In this document: piece after piece, positions 1 to 7,336 of the stretch
Layout of the letters: every line of letters starts with the position of its first letter
Numbering within the stretch: position 1 is the first letter of the stretch
Origin: Clostridium sp. CAG:575
Lineage (GTDB): Bacteria > Bacillota > Clostridia > TANB77 > CAG-508
Direction of reading: 5' to 3'
Assembly: GCA_000435535.1 (NCBI GenBank)
Contig: FR884542.1
Location: 1-12,838 of the forward strand
Length of the DNA: 12,838 bases
Notes under the pieces: model-generated
Told to the model about the DNA's origin: nothing
The model's database searches: none
What the model saw: the letters and a program-made list of their open reading frames with translations, nothing else
Made by a program: the position numbers and the translations under genes

Positions 1-75
1 AAGATACATGCTTCCACACCAAACGTTTTTTACTGAACTGTAACACTAAATCTGTATATGTTTCAAAAAGACTAT
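1..75. other. window edge, no gene seen
   Basis: I see no convincing coding start, promoter or RNA gene in these bases. They lie beyond the terminator of the 595-residue gene, so any neighbouring gene is outside the window. Confidence 0.4.
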
Positions 76-104
76 AAAAAATGGTGGAGTTTTATCTCCA
101 CCAT
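76..104 (-). terminator. Rho-independent terminator of the 595-residue membrane protein gene
   Basis: A perfect 9-bp GC-containing stem (81-89 pairing with 96-104, six-base loop) is followed on the minus strand by five T residues (76-80 read in reverse). It starts about 20 bases after the stop codon at 126. Confidence 0.9.
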
Positions 105-125
105 CGTACTTACATAGTTCTTTAT

Positions 126-1913
126 TTATTTTTCTAAATTTTCTAGTAATTTTGCTTTTTCTTCATCGGTCAAGCTATCCCAAATTGCCTGGTCTTTTTT
201 TGGTTCTACATTGATAATATTATTGTTTGGATTGTTAACCAGATTTTTTTCTTCTTTTTCTTTATCATATTCCTCTTGTTTATCAGAAATAGTTTGAGAA
301 AAATCTAAATTATCAAAACTTGCAACATTAATGGAGCCATTTGATTCATCTAAATATGATATGTTTACTCTATCTCCCTCACGAGTAATTGGTAATTCCT
401 CTGATACAGTATATGATGCTAAGTATAATTTAGTTGTATCATTATCTAGAATAAAATAGTAATATGTTTCACCATTTTCAATATTACTTCCTATCCTGCT
501 TACAATTCCTTCCTTAGTATACCCATATACTTCTCCATCTCCAAAATCAACTTTCACTCCAACATTATTCATAGCATTAATATAGCTTCTTTCTGTTTCC
601 GCTATACTATCTCCTACTGCTACAATCGAATAATCTTCGATGTTTAACAATGAATACTGTTTGACCAATCCTTCATTGTCCTTAAGTGTGCAGAAATATG
701 TTGGTATTCCAGAAATATTTAATGGAATTGGTTCTGTAGCAGAATATCCCATATTTTGAACTTTTCCTTCCGCACTTTTCATTGCAGCATCTTCTGTAGC
801 TCCAGCCATTTTATAGAACTTTACAGATTTATCTCTTGTATTAACCATAATAAATCCAACAGTTCCATTGTCTTTTCCAACAGAGCTCATTCCTGTATAA
901 TAATAACATGCTCCGTTGTTATATACAGTTGTAATATGTTCTGTCATAGATAATTCATCTGTTTCAGAAAAATTAAATACTCCATGGACATATTTGCCAT
1001 AATTTTTAATTTGGTTTTTAATAAATTCTTCTGGCTGAATAATATCTACCCATTCTGGTGCATCTTTAACTGAATACCATTCGCATTCTCCTGTTTGTGG
1101 ATCACAAATAACTACTCCTGTTGCTTCTCCATTTCCCCATAAAGTTGTATTTTTGTACGTTGTAACAACCCAAAATGGTTTTCCATTATTGTCAAGTTCA
1201 AAAGAATACTCTGTTAACCCAATGTTTCTAAAGCCTTTACTTCTGATATTTCTTTTAAGATTATCTGAAAAATGTGCGGTTTCTGAGTATTTAATTTTCA
1301 ATTCTTTGCCATCAACTTCTTTTACTAACTGTACATCATTCATATTTGTAGCACTAACTATAACATAGCCTGGTGTGCCGGACTTATTTGCATTCCATTT
1401 CCAAAATGATCTATGGTCTAATGGAGCAACATAAACCAACTTTCCATCTACTTGTTGTTTGTTAGTAAACTTACCTACTTCTACTTTAGATCCCAGTGCC
1501 ATCTCATCACCAAGTTTTTTATCTGCAAGTTTATCGGCTAGTTCAATGTCTACAATTGGAATTTGTGATGTGTCTATTTCGACCACATCGTCTTTAAATG
1601 ATTTTTCATCTATTGTTCCAATCTGATTATACATTGATTCTGAATTAAGTAACGCACTTCCCGCTATATAACCCAAAATTAGCATTACAAAAAATATTAT
1701 GAATGAAATACCAATTGCATTAAAACTTTTTTCAAACTTTTTCAATAATGAAAGCCACCATGTAATTAATGCTATAATAATTATAACACCCATTCCAATA
1801 TAGACAGCCCCATCTAAATACGCTAATGACAATGTTGGCAATGTAATATAATACACTAACCCATAAAGAAACGTTACTACAATTGTACCTATAATTCTTT
1901 CTATTACTTTCAT
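126..1913 (-). CDS. membrane-anchored repeat protein of unknown function
   Basis: I do not recognise this protein with a family name. It is 595 residues. Three hydrophobic helices lie near the N-terminus (about 7-30, 34-57 and 67-89), followed by a roughly 500-residue hydrophilic region that is probably extracytoplasmic. That region contains related units in which a beta-hairpin of the type N-G-x-P-x-F/Y is followed by a G-hydrophobic-hydrophobic-D/N strand: GYVIVSAT (182), GVVICDPQTG (266), GFIMVNTRDK (353) and YSLLNIEDYS (420). This resembles PepSY-like repeated folds, but that is inference. A small beta-rich domain follows at about 469-535, then a charged, Asn-rich tail. The start is supported by GGAGG at 1921-1925, 7 bases upstream. 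The gene is monocistronic, with its own promoter (2025-2053) and terminator (76-104). I recall similar large proteins in other Bacillota, usually left as hypothetical. There are no catalytic motifs that I can name. Confidence 0.9.
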   Translation of the reverse strand: MKVIERIIGTIVVTFLYGLVYYITLPTLSLAYLDGAVYIGMGVIIIIALITWWLSLLKKFEKSFNAIGISFIIFFVMLILGYIAGSALLNSESMYNQIGTIDEKSFKDDVVEIDTSQIPIVDIELADKLADKKLGDEMALGSKVEVGKFTNKQQVDGKLVYVAPLDHRSFWKWNANKSGTPGYVIVSATNMNDVQLVKEVDGKELKIKYSETAHFSDNLKRNIRSKGFRNIGLTEYSFELDNNGKPFWVVTTYKNTTLWGNGEATGVVICDPQTGECEWYSVKDAPEWVDIIQPEEFIKNQIKNYGKYVHGVFNFSETDELSMTEHITTVYNNGACYYYTGMSSVGKDNGTVGFIMVNTRDKSVKFYKMAGATEDAAMKSAEGKVQNMGYSATEPIPLNISGIPTYFCTLKDNEGLVKQYSLLNIEDYSIVAVGDSIAETERSYINAMNNVGVKVDFGDGEVYGYTKEGIVSRIGSNIENGETYYYFILDNDTTKLYLASYTVSEELPITREGDRVNISYLDESNGSINVASFDNLDFSQTISDKQEEYDKEKEEKNLVNNPNNNIINVEPKKDQAIWDSLTDEEKAKLLENLEK

Positions 1914-1980
1914 ATGTCTTCCTCCATTTTGTTATAGTGAGTTTTTATGGTACTGTTACAAATAAAGAACTATCCCTCCT

Positions 1981-1996
1981 ATTGATAGTTATCAAT
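1981..1996. promoter_or_regulatory. 7-2-7 palindrome in the leader of the 595-residue gene
   Basis: ATTGATA and TATCAAT form perfect inverted arms separated by GT. The palindrome lies roughly 20-40 bases downstream of the predicted transcription start and about 70 bases before the start codon. It could be a repressor operator or a weak leader hairpin. No regulator can be named from it. Confidence 0.4.
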
Positions 1997-2024
1997 TTAA
2001 ATATTTTTAATTGCAACTAGTGTA

Positions 2025-2053
2025 ATTATACCATATTAAAAAGTTTATGTAAA
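2025..2053 (-). promoter_or_regulatory. sigma-A promoter of the 595-residue gene
   Basis: On the minus strand, TTTACA (2048-2053) and TATAAT (2025-2030) are separated by exactly 17 bases. Transcription would start near 2018, giving a leader of about 105 bases. Confidence 0.8.
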
Positions 2054-2109
2054 GTTTATATTCTTTTTACAGGATCATTTCTAAATTAAATACAGTTTAT
2101 GTTCTTTTT
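2042..2109. repeat. AGTTTATRT direct repeats around the promoter
   Basis: AGTTTATGT occurs at 2042-2050, AGTTTATAT at 2053-2061 and AGTTTATGT at 2094-2102. The last two extend to 16-base copies with one mismatch (2053-2068 and 2094-2109). The first pair is 11 bases apart, about one helical turn, and straddles the -35 box. They may be binding sites for a transcription factor; low-complexity drift is the alternative. Confidence 0.5.
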
Positions 2110-2197
2110 TTAATTTAATATTTTATGCAAATATGGTTAATATATTTATTTTTTAATTGCATTCAAATTTATTTGAAAAAATTTGAAAATTTTCACT

Positions 2198-2226
2198 GAA
2201 TAACTTATTTTTTATTACACATAATA
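2198..2226 (+). promoter_or_regulatory. possible sigma-G-like promoter of the DUF1540-type gene
   Basis: GAATA (2198-2202) and CATAATA (2220-2226), 17 bases apart, fit the published Bacillus sigma-G consensus (gHATR, 17-18 bases, CAtwmTA). No good sigma-A pair is visible in front of this gene; TTGAAA at 2183 with TATTTT at 2206 is the nearest. In DNA this AT-rich the match could be chance, and nothing else in the window shows that the organism sporulates. Confidence 0.3.
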
Positions 2227-2258
2227 ATATTGTAATTTTTATATTTGGAGGTAAAAAA

Positions 2259-2420
2259 ATGGATAAAAATCAAAAAATTTGTTGTAATGTTACAAGTTGT
2301 AAATACAATAATTTAGAAAATCGTTGTGAATTAAATGAAATTCAAGTATCACCTACTAAAGATTGTGATACAAAAAATGCAGATGAATCAATGTGTGTAA
2401 GTTATGAATATGATGAATAA
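2259..2420 (+). CDS. DUF1540-type small cysteine-rich protein
   Basis: This is a 53-residue protein, the only plus-strand gene in the window. GGAGG at 2247-2251 lies 7 bases before the ATG. It has six cysteines, at residues 8, 9, 14, 23, 36 and 46. The pattern fits the DUF1540 signature as I know it: a Cys-x-V-x-x-C-x-Y start, a central C-x-L-x-x-I-x-V, and C-x-T near the end, here partly altered to CDT and CVSY. The family is short, widespread in Clostridia and of unknown function; the cysteines suggest metal binding or disulfides, which is inference. The gene converges on the ABC operon and ends 23 bases before a bidirectional hairpin terminator. The candidate promoter is of sporulation type (see that entry). 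Confidence 0.85.
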   Translation: MDKNQKICCNVTSCKYNNLENRCELNEIQVSPTKDCDTKNADESMCVSYEYDE

Positions 2421-2443
2421 TATTCATACAAAGTACAATTACT

Positions 2444-2478
2444 AAAAAAAGACAAATCCAATTGTGATTTGCCTTTTT
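2444..2478. terminator. bidirectional terminator between convergent genes
   Basis: A 13-bp stem (2446-2458 with 2466-2478, loop of seven) carries A/T tracts on both sides. On the minus strand the single imperfect pair is a G-U wobble and seven T residues follow, so it fits best as the end of the tetR-ABC operon. On the plus strand it can also end the DUF1540-type transcript. Confidence 0.85.
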
Positions 2479-2511
2479 ACATTTTTACTTTTGTCCTTGA
2501 AATATAATGAA

Positions 2512-4380
2512 CTATTCTTCAACTTCTTCAAATTGTGAGTTGTACAATTTTGCGTAGAATCCATTCTTTGCTAGTAGTTCTCCATGATTTCCTTGTTCTA
2601 CTATATCTCCATGATCCATAACTAAAATTAAATCTGCATTTTTTATTGTTGATAATCTATGTGCTATAATAAAGCTTGTTCTGCCTTTCATTAAATTATC
2701 CATTGCTGATTGAATTTGTTGTTCTGTTCTTGTATCTATAGAGCTTGTTGCTTCATCCAATATTAATATTTTTGGATTTGCTAATATTACTCTTGCTATT
2801 GTAAGTAGTTGTTTTTGTCCTGCTGATATATTTGTTGATTCTTCATTTATTTTTGCATCATATCCATTTGATAATGTTTTTATATAGTGATGCACATGTG
2901 CTGCTTTTGCAGCTTCTATTACTTCTGAGTCTGTTGCTTCTGGGTTGCTATATCTGATATTGTCTCTTATTGTTCCTCCATATAGCCATGTATCTTGTAA
3001 AACCATTCCAAACATTTTTCTAAGTTCTCCACGTTTGAAGTCTTTTATGTTATGTCCATCTACTAAAATCGCTCCACTATTTACATCATAAAATCTCATA
3101 AGTAATTTTACCATTGTTGTTTTTCCAGCTCCTGTTGGTCCAACAATTGCTATTTTTTGGCCGTCTTTTACATCTGCATTAAAGTCATTTATTATTGTTT
3201 TTTCTGGGTCATATCCAAAATGAACATGTTCAAATTTTATGTTTCCTGCTAAATTTTCTGTTGATACAGGTTTTTTTACATCTTCTGGTTCTTCGTTTTC
3301 TTCTAAGAATTCAAATATTCTTTCTGCTGCTGCAATCATTGATTGTATTGTACTTGATATTTGTGCTACTTGACCAATTGGTTGTGTAAATTGTTTGTTA
3401 TATTGTATAAAACTTTGTATATTACCAACTGTAATTCTTCCTTTTACTGCAAAATATCCTCCTAATATAGCAACTGCAACATATCCAACATTTCCAACAA
3501 AATTCATTAATGGATACATTAATCCAGATAAAAATTGTGAACGCCAACCTGATTTGTATAATTCTGTGTTTTCTTTTTCAAATTCTTTTATTGCTTCTTT
3601 TTCTCTTCCAAATACTTTTACAATATTATGACCACTATAAACTTCCTCTACTTGACCATTTACGTGTCCTAAATATTCTTGTTGTTTTACAAAGTATTTT
3701 TGTGATTTTCCAATTACTTTTTTTAATATAATTGCTGATATTGGCAAAATCAATAAGCTAACTATTGTCATTTCCCAGCTTATAGAAAACATCATTACTA
3801 ATATTCCTATTATTGTACAAATTGATGTTATTATTTGTGTAATACTTTGGTTTAGTCCTGTACTTAATGTGTCTATATCATTTGTTATAATTGATAAAAC
3901 CTCTCCATTTGTTCTTTTATCAAAATATTTCATTGGTAACTTATTTATTTTGTGTGTTAAATCATTTCTCATTTTATAAGTTACTTTTTGAGCAACTCCA
4001 GCCATTATATAACTTTGAATTAGATTAAATAATGCACTTGTTCCATATAGTCCAACTACCCATAAGATTATTTTTCCTATTTTATTAAAATCAATTCCAC
4101 CTGTTCCATTTATTTTGTTCATTAATCCTGTGTATATTTCTGTTGTTGCATTTCCTAATATTTTTGGTCCTACAATACTAAATACTGTGCTTCCAATTGC
4201 AAATATCATTACAATAATAATTGCAATTTTATATTTTGAAAGTGTTTTTCCTAATTTTTTAATTGTTCCATTAAAATCTTTTGCTTTTTCTACAGGACCA
4301 TGTGCTCCTCTTGGTCCTCCGCCCATTGGTCCATGTCCTTTCATTACTGGAGGTTTTTGTGTTGTTTCATTATTACTCAT
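2512..4380 (-). CDS. ABC exporter half-transporter, catalytic-site partner (type IV, MdlB/LmrD-like)
   Basis: This 622-residue protein has a six-helix exporter membrane domain (about residues 50-350) fused to an ATPase domain (about 380-615). It has Walker A GPTGAGKT at 414-421, Q-loop Gln462, Walker B ILILDE at 538-543 with the catalytic Glu543, D-loop SSID, and switch His574. The signature is altered to ISAGQ (518-522) instead of LSGGQ. It therefore carries the complete hydrolysis residues but a weakened signature, complementing the upstream gene product, whose defects are the reverse. The expected product is a heterodimeric multidrug or peptide exporter at the cytoplasmic membrane. The N-terminal 30 residues are rich in Gly, Pro, Met and His, a feature I have seen in clostridial relatives. 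The start overlaps the upstream gene by 8 bases, with GGAGG at 4389-4393, which suggests translational coupling. It is the last gene of the operon. The substrate cannot be read from sequence. Confidence 0.95.
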   Translation of the reverse strand: MSNNETTQKPPVMKGHGPMGGGPRGAHGPVEKAKDFNGTIKKLGKTLSKYKIAIIIVMIFAIGSTVFSIVGPKILGNATTEIYTGLMNKINGTGGIDFNKIGKIILWVVGLYGTSALFNLIQSYIMAGVAQKVTYKMRNDLTHKINKLPMKYFDKRTNGEVLSIITNDIDTLSTGLNQSITQIITSICTIIGILVMMFSISWEMTIVSLLILPISAIILKKVIGKSQKYFVKQQEYLGHVNGQVEEVYSGHNIVKVFGREKEAIKEFEKENTELYKSGWRSQFLSGLMYPLMNFVGNVGYVAVAILGGYFAVKGRITVGNIQSFIQYNKQFTQPIGQVAQISSTIQSMIAAAERIFEFLEENEEPEDVKKPVSTENLAGNIKFEHVHFGYDPEKTIINDFNADVKDGQKIAIVGPTGAGKTTMVKLLMRFYDVNSGAILVDGHNIKDFKRGELRKMFGMVLQDTWLYGGTIRDNIRYSNPEATDSEVIEAAKAAHVHHYIKTLSNGYDAKINEESTNISAGQKQLLTIARVILANPKILILDEATSSIDTRTEQQIQSAMDNLMKGRTSFIIAHRLSTIKNADLILVMDHGDIVEQGNHGELLAKNGFYAKLYNSQFEEVEE

Positions 4381-6568
4381 GTTTTTCTCCTCCTTCTTGA
4401 ATATTTAACTCCTCTTCAGACAATTGTGATAAAGCTATTTGTCTATATGTTTCATTATTTTTAATTAATTCTTCATGTGTTCCTTTACCTACAATTTTTC
4501 CATCTTCTAATACAATTATTTGGTCTGCATTTAAAATTGTATTAATTCTTTGAGCCACTATTATTACTGTTTTATCTTTAGTCTTTTTGCTTAATTCTGC
4601 CCTTAAAATACTATCTGTTTTAAAGTCCAAAGCAGAAAAACTATCATCAAATACTAATATTTCTGGGTCAACTGCAATAGCTCTTGCTATTGATAATCTT
4701 TGTTTTTGTCCTCCAGATACATTGCTTCCACCTTGTGCTATTGGTTCTTGATATTTTAAAGGTTTAGTTTCAATAAATTCAGTTGCTTGTGCAATTTGAG
4801 CTGCTTCTTCCATTTGTTCATCTGGCATATCTGGATTTCCATATTTAATATTTGATTCTATTGTTCCAGAGAATAATAAACCTTTTTGTGGAACAAATCC
4901 TATTATTTTTCTTAAATCTTTATTTGATATATCTTTAATGTCTACTCCATCTACCAATAGATTTCCTGATGTTATGTCATAAAATCTTGGTATTAAATTA
5001 ACTATTGTAGATTTTCCGCTACCTGTACTTCCTATAATTGCTGTTGTTTCTCCTGGTTTTGCAGTAAATGTTATATCACTTAAAACCTCTTCATCACTAT
5101 CTGGATACTTAAATCCAACATTTTTAAATTCTACTAATCCTTTTTTGTCAGGATTTAATTTTTTTGGTTTGTTACTTTCTTTTATAAATTCATCTGTTTC
5201 TAAGACTTCATTTATACGATTTGCAGAAACTGATGCTCTTGGTAAAATAATTGATACCATAGAAATCATAAGGAAACTCATTACAATTTGCATTGTATAT
5301 TGTATAAATGCCATCATATTTCCAACTTGCATTGTTCCATTATCTACACCATGTGCTCCAACCCATACAATTAAAAGTGATATACAGTTCATAACAAGCA
5401 TTAAACATGGCATCATAAAACTCATTGCTCTATTAACAAATAAGTTTGTTTTTGTTAATGTTTTATTTGCATCATCAAACCTTGATTCTTCTCTTTTTTC
5501 TGTATTAAATGCTCTTATTACAGGTAATCCTGTTAAAATTTCTCTTGCTACAAGGTTTAGTTTATCTATTAATTCTTGTAACTTTTTAAATTTAGGCATT
5601 GCTATTATGAATAATGTTGCAACTATAAATAGTATTGCTAATATTGCTACACCAATTATCCAAGCCATTGAATTATCACTTTGGTTTAGTACTCTCAAAA
5701 ATCCACCTATACCAATAATTGGTGCATATACTACAACTCTAAATAACATTCCAATTAAACCTTGAATTTGTTGTATATCGTTTGTAGAACGTGTAATTAA
5801 TGATGCTGTACTATATTCTGAAAATTCTTTATTCGAAAAGCTTAGTACTTTTTTAAATACTTTTTCTCTTAAAGTTTTGGCAAGTTTTGCTCCAACTCTT
5901 GCAGATAAACACATAATTAATATAGCAGATGCCATAATTATAAATGAAATTCCAAGCATTTTTAGACCAGCCATTAATATGTATCTATTTTGCAAATTGT
6001 CCATATTAATTCCTATAACTTTGTACTCTTCTTTTACTTCTTGAATTGCTGCTTGCTCTAATATACTATCTTGCATACTATCTATTTTTTCATTTATACT
6101 AGAAAGCATTGTCGGATTAGAAATAAGTTGTGTTTTAATTTGTGTTGCCATTTCTTCATTATTTAGATATGCAGTTATCATTAATGGTTTTGTCATAATT
6201 GAGTTTAACTCTTCTTTTTCACTATTTGAAATTTTATTTAATTTATATAATGTTTCATTTTCTAATGCTGGATATTTTTTGACTAGTTTATTATATTCAT
6301 CTTCACTCAAATTCTCTTTTGATATTTCTTTGTAATCAGATAATATTTTGTCATCATCCTCTGTAAAAATTAATAAACTATCCATTGTGGATTTTCTTAT
6401 TACATCTGGTGCTACATCTTCAATACCACCATTTTGAATACCAACATTTACAATTTTAGATGTATAATCAGGCAAAGTTAAGTCACCTGTTGCCTGAACA
6501 ATCAATAATAAAATTATTGCAATTACTGATATCCATGACTCTTTTAGATTTTTTAGTACTTTTAACAT
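4373..6568 (-). CDS. ABC exporter half-transporter with degenerate ATP site and large external loop (LmrC/BmrD-like)
   Basis: This 731-residue protein has six membrane helices and a C-terminal ATPase domain (about 475-715). Walker A is GSTGSGKS (513-520), Q-loop Gln561, signature VSGGQ (617-621). Walker B is ILVFDD (637-642), with Asp642 where the catalytic Glu normally sits, and the switch histidine is Gln673. These are the hallmarks of the degenerate-site subunit of heterodimeric exporters. Between helix 1 (about 12-29) and helix 2 (about 197-222) lie about 160 charged residues, predicted extracytoplasmic; BmrD of Bacillus subtilis is known to have an external domain in the same place. An upstream in-frame ATG at 6616 would add 16 residues, but GGAGG at 6574-6578, 5 bases before the ATG at 6568, favours this start. 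It is the second gene of the tetR-led operon, 114 bases after tetR, and overlaps the next gene by 8 bases. Confidence 0.95.
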   Translation of the reverse strand: MLKVLKNLKESWISVIAIILLLIVQATGDLTLPDYTSKIVNVGIQNGGIEDVAPDVIRKSTMDSLLIFTEDDDKILSDYKEISKENLSEDEYNKLVKKYPALENETLYKLNKISNSEKEELNSIMTKPLMITAYLNNEEMATQIKTQLISNPTMLSSINEKIDSMQDSILEQAAIQEVKEEYKVIGINMDNLQNRYILMAGLKMLGISFIIMASAILIMCLSARVGAKLAKTLREKVFKKVLSFSNKEFSEYSTASLITRSTNDIQQIQGLIGMLFRVVVYAPIIGIGGFLRVLNQSDNSMAWIIGVAILAILFIVATLFIIAMPKFKKLQELIDKLNLVAREILTGLPVIRAFNTEKREESRFDDANKTLTKTNLFVNRAMSFMMPCLMLVMNCISLLIVWVGAHGVDNGTMQVGNMMAFIQYTMQIVMSFLMISMVSIILPRASVSANRINEVLETDEFIKESNKPKKLNPDKKGLVEFKNVGFKYPDSDEEVLSDITFTAKPGETTAIIGSTGSGKSTIVNLIPRFYDITSGNLLVDGVDIKDISNKDLRKIIGFVPQKGLLFSGTIESNIKYGNPDMPDEQMEEAAQIAQATEFIETKPLKYQEPIAQGGSNVSGGQKQRLSIARAIAVDPEILVFDDSFSALDFKTDSILRAELSKKTKDKTVIIVAQRINTILNADQIIVLEDGKIVGKGTHEELIKNNETYRQIALSQLSEEELNIQEGGEKHE

Positions 6569-6573
6569 TTTTT

Positions 6574-6578
6574 CCTCC
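6574..6578 (-). promoter_or_regulatory. ribosome binding site that sets the start of the first ABC gene
   Basis: AAGGAGG on the minus strand lies 5 bases before the ATG at 6568. No comparable site precedes the in-frame ATG at 6616. Confidence 0.85.
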
Positions 6579-6599
6579 TTTTTTTGTCTTATGACCGTT

Positions 6600-6617
6600 A
6601 GTGTCCATTGGGACACT
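6600..6617. promoter_or_regulatory. 7-4-7 palindrome between tetR and the first ABC gene
   Basis: AGTGTCC and GGACACT form perfect inverted arms around a four-base centre. It could form a leader hairpin about 20 bases before the ribosome site of the ABC gene. Its half sites share GACAC/GTGTC with the tetR operators but in the opposite order. No T tract follows, so it is not a standard terminator. Confidence 0.45.
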
Positions 6618-6682
6618 TGTAAATAGACATTTTACCCATATGTACGAATAGCTTTAAGCATTTATACTATCTAGGACACATT

Positions 6683-7288
6683 CTATTTCAAAACCCCATA
6701 TTTTATATAATCAATTTGCTTTAAGAAATCTTTTCTTGCTTTTTCTTTAGATTCATATTTAAATCTCATTACAATTGCTTTATTTGTGACTGCAAATAGC
6801 ATTTTTTCAATTACTTCAATATCATCTTGAGACTCCACTTTAAAATTACTTGTATTTAGTTTATTCATATAGTCTTTGATTTTTTTTGGTCTTTCTTTTA
6901 TTATTTTATTTGAAAATAAAAACTCTTCACTAGTTTTGATATTTTCAAATATTTTTTTGTAAAATTCCATATCTTCATTTTTCAAGCAATTACTAGTCAT
7001 AAAATCATATAGTGCAATAAAAAACTCAAATATATCTCCATTTACTTCTTCTAACTGTTTTTCCATTTTCTCATTCATCTCTTTAAAATGAATTGTTAGC
7101 ATATATCCTAGTAAGTCTTCTTTGTCCTCAAAATACTGGTAAAAACTTCCTCTTGCTATTTCGGCATCTTCTACTATATTTTTTATTGAAACCTCTTCTA
7201 AGGTAACTCTTGAAAATTCTTTTTTTGCAGCAGATAGAATTTTTTCTTTTTTATCTTCTGAAAGTCTAAGAAATGTTTCTTTTGGCAT
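6683..7288 (-). CDS. TetR/AcrR-family transcriptional repressor of the ABC operon
   Basis: This 201-residue protein is of typical TetR length. The N-terminal DNA-binding domain (about residues 10-60) has the family pattern: a helix rich in KKEKIL and AKKEF, then S-I-K-N-I-V, then A-R-G-S-F-Y-Q-Y-F and K-E-D-L-L. The C-terminal helical domain is the usual ligand-binding and dimerisation part, not conserved enough to suggest a ligand. An in-frame ATG at 7324 would add 12 residues, but it lies inside the operator at the predicted transcription start; the ATG at 7288 has GGAGAT at 7295-7300 and gives the classical N-terminus. It is the first gene of an operon with two ABC exporter genes, and its promoter contains two palindromic operators. 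Autorepression with relief by an exported compound is the natural reading; that is inference. Confidence 0.93.
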   Translation of the reverse strand: MPKETFLRLSEDKKEKILSAAKKEFSRVTLEEVSIKNIVEDAEIARGSFYQYFEDKEDLLGYMLTIHFKEMNEKMEKQLEEVNGDIFEFFIALYDFMTSNCLKNEDMEFYKKIFENIKTSEEFLFSNKIIKERPKKIKDYMNKLNTSNFKVESQDDIEVIEKMLFAVTNKAIVMRFKYESKEKARKDFLKQIDYIKYGVLK

Positions 7289-7294
7289 ATTTTC

Positions 7295-7300
7295 ATCTCC
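7295..7300 (-). promoter_or_regulatory. ribosome binding site that sets the TetR start
   Basis: GGAGAT on the minus strand lies 6 bases before the ATG at 7288. The alternative upstream ATG at 7324 would begin about 3 bases from the predicted transcript start and could not carry a ribosome site. Confidence 0.8.
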
Positions 7301-7313
7301 TTTTATAAAAACA

Positions 7314-7336
7314 AATAATGACACCCTGTCATTATT
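7314..7336. promoter_or_regulatory. operator 1 of the tetR-ABC operon, over the transcription start
   Basis: A perfect 10-3-10 inverted repeat has the core TGACACCCTGTCA at 7319-7331. It covers the predicted start point (about 7327) and the downstream end of the -10 box, so binding there would block RNA polymerase. The core matches operator 2 at 11 of 13 positions. Confidence 0.85.

Larger units (their letters stand above)
1914..2258. other. divergent intergenic region with two opposed promoters
   Basis: No protein or RNA gene is visible. These 345 AT-rich bases carry the minus-strand sigma-A promoter of the 595-residue gene and its roughly 105-base leader, including a 7-2-7 palindrome at 1981-1996. 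They also carry three copies of AGTTTATRT around that promoter, and a possible sporulation-type promoter for the plus-strand 53-residue gene. Perfect but AT-only-like palindromes at 2162-2177 and 2184-2195 are probably compositional. Confidence 0.6.

Noticed and set aside
114..1973. A 14-base inverted repeat (114-127 and 1960-1973) flanking the 595-residue gene, which might suggest a mobile element.
   Set aside because: It is AT-rich, one copy includes the stop codon, there is no transposase or target duplication, and several 14-base matches are expected by chance in a window of this size and composition.
1975..1980. An AGGAGG on the minus strand in the leader of the 595-residue gene that might serve an upstream small frame.
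   Set aside because: No start codon at suitable distance opens a frame; the nearest TTG is followed at once by a stop.
2162..2195. Palindromes TTCAAAT-TT-ATTTGAA and TGAAAATTTTCA.
   Set aside because: Nearly pure A/T content makes such symmetry common here, and they do not align with a confident promoter.
5145..5765. A 206-codon open frame on the plus strand.
   Set aside because: It lies antisense within the first ABC gene, has no ribosome site, and its hydrophobic translation simply mirrors membrane-helix codons of the real gene.
6640..6690. A possible internal promoter (TTGAAA with TAGTAT at 16 bases) between tetR and the ABC genes.
   Set aside because: The -10 box is poor and spacing to the better TATAAA would be 19 bases; the strong operator-controlled promoter explains the operon.
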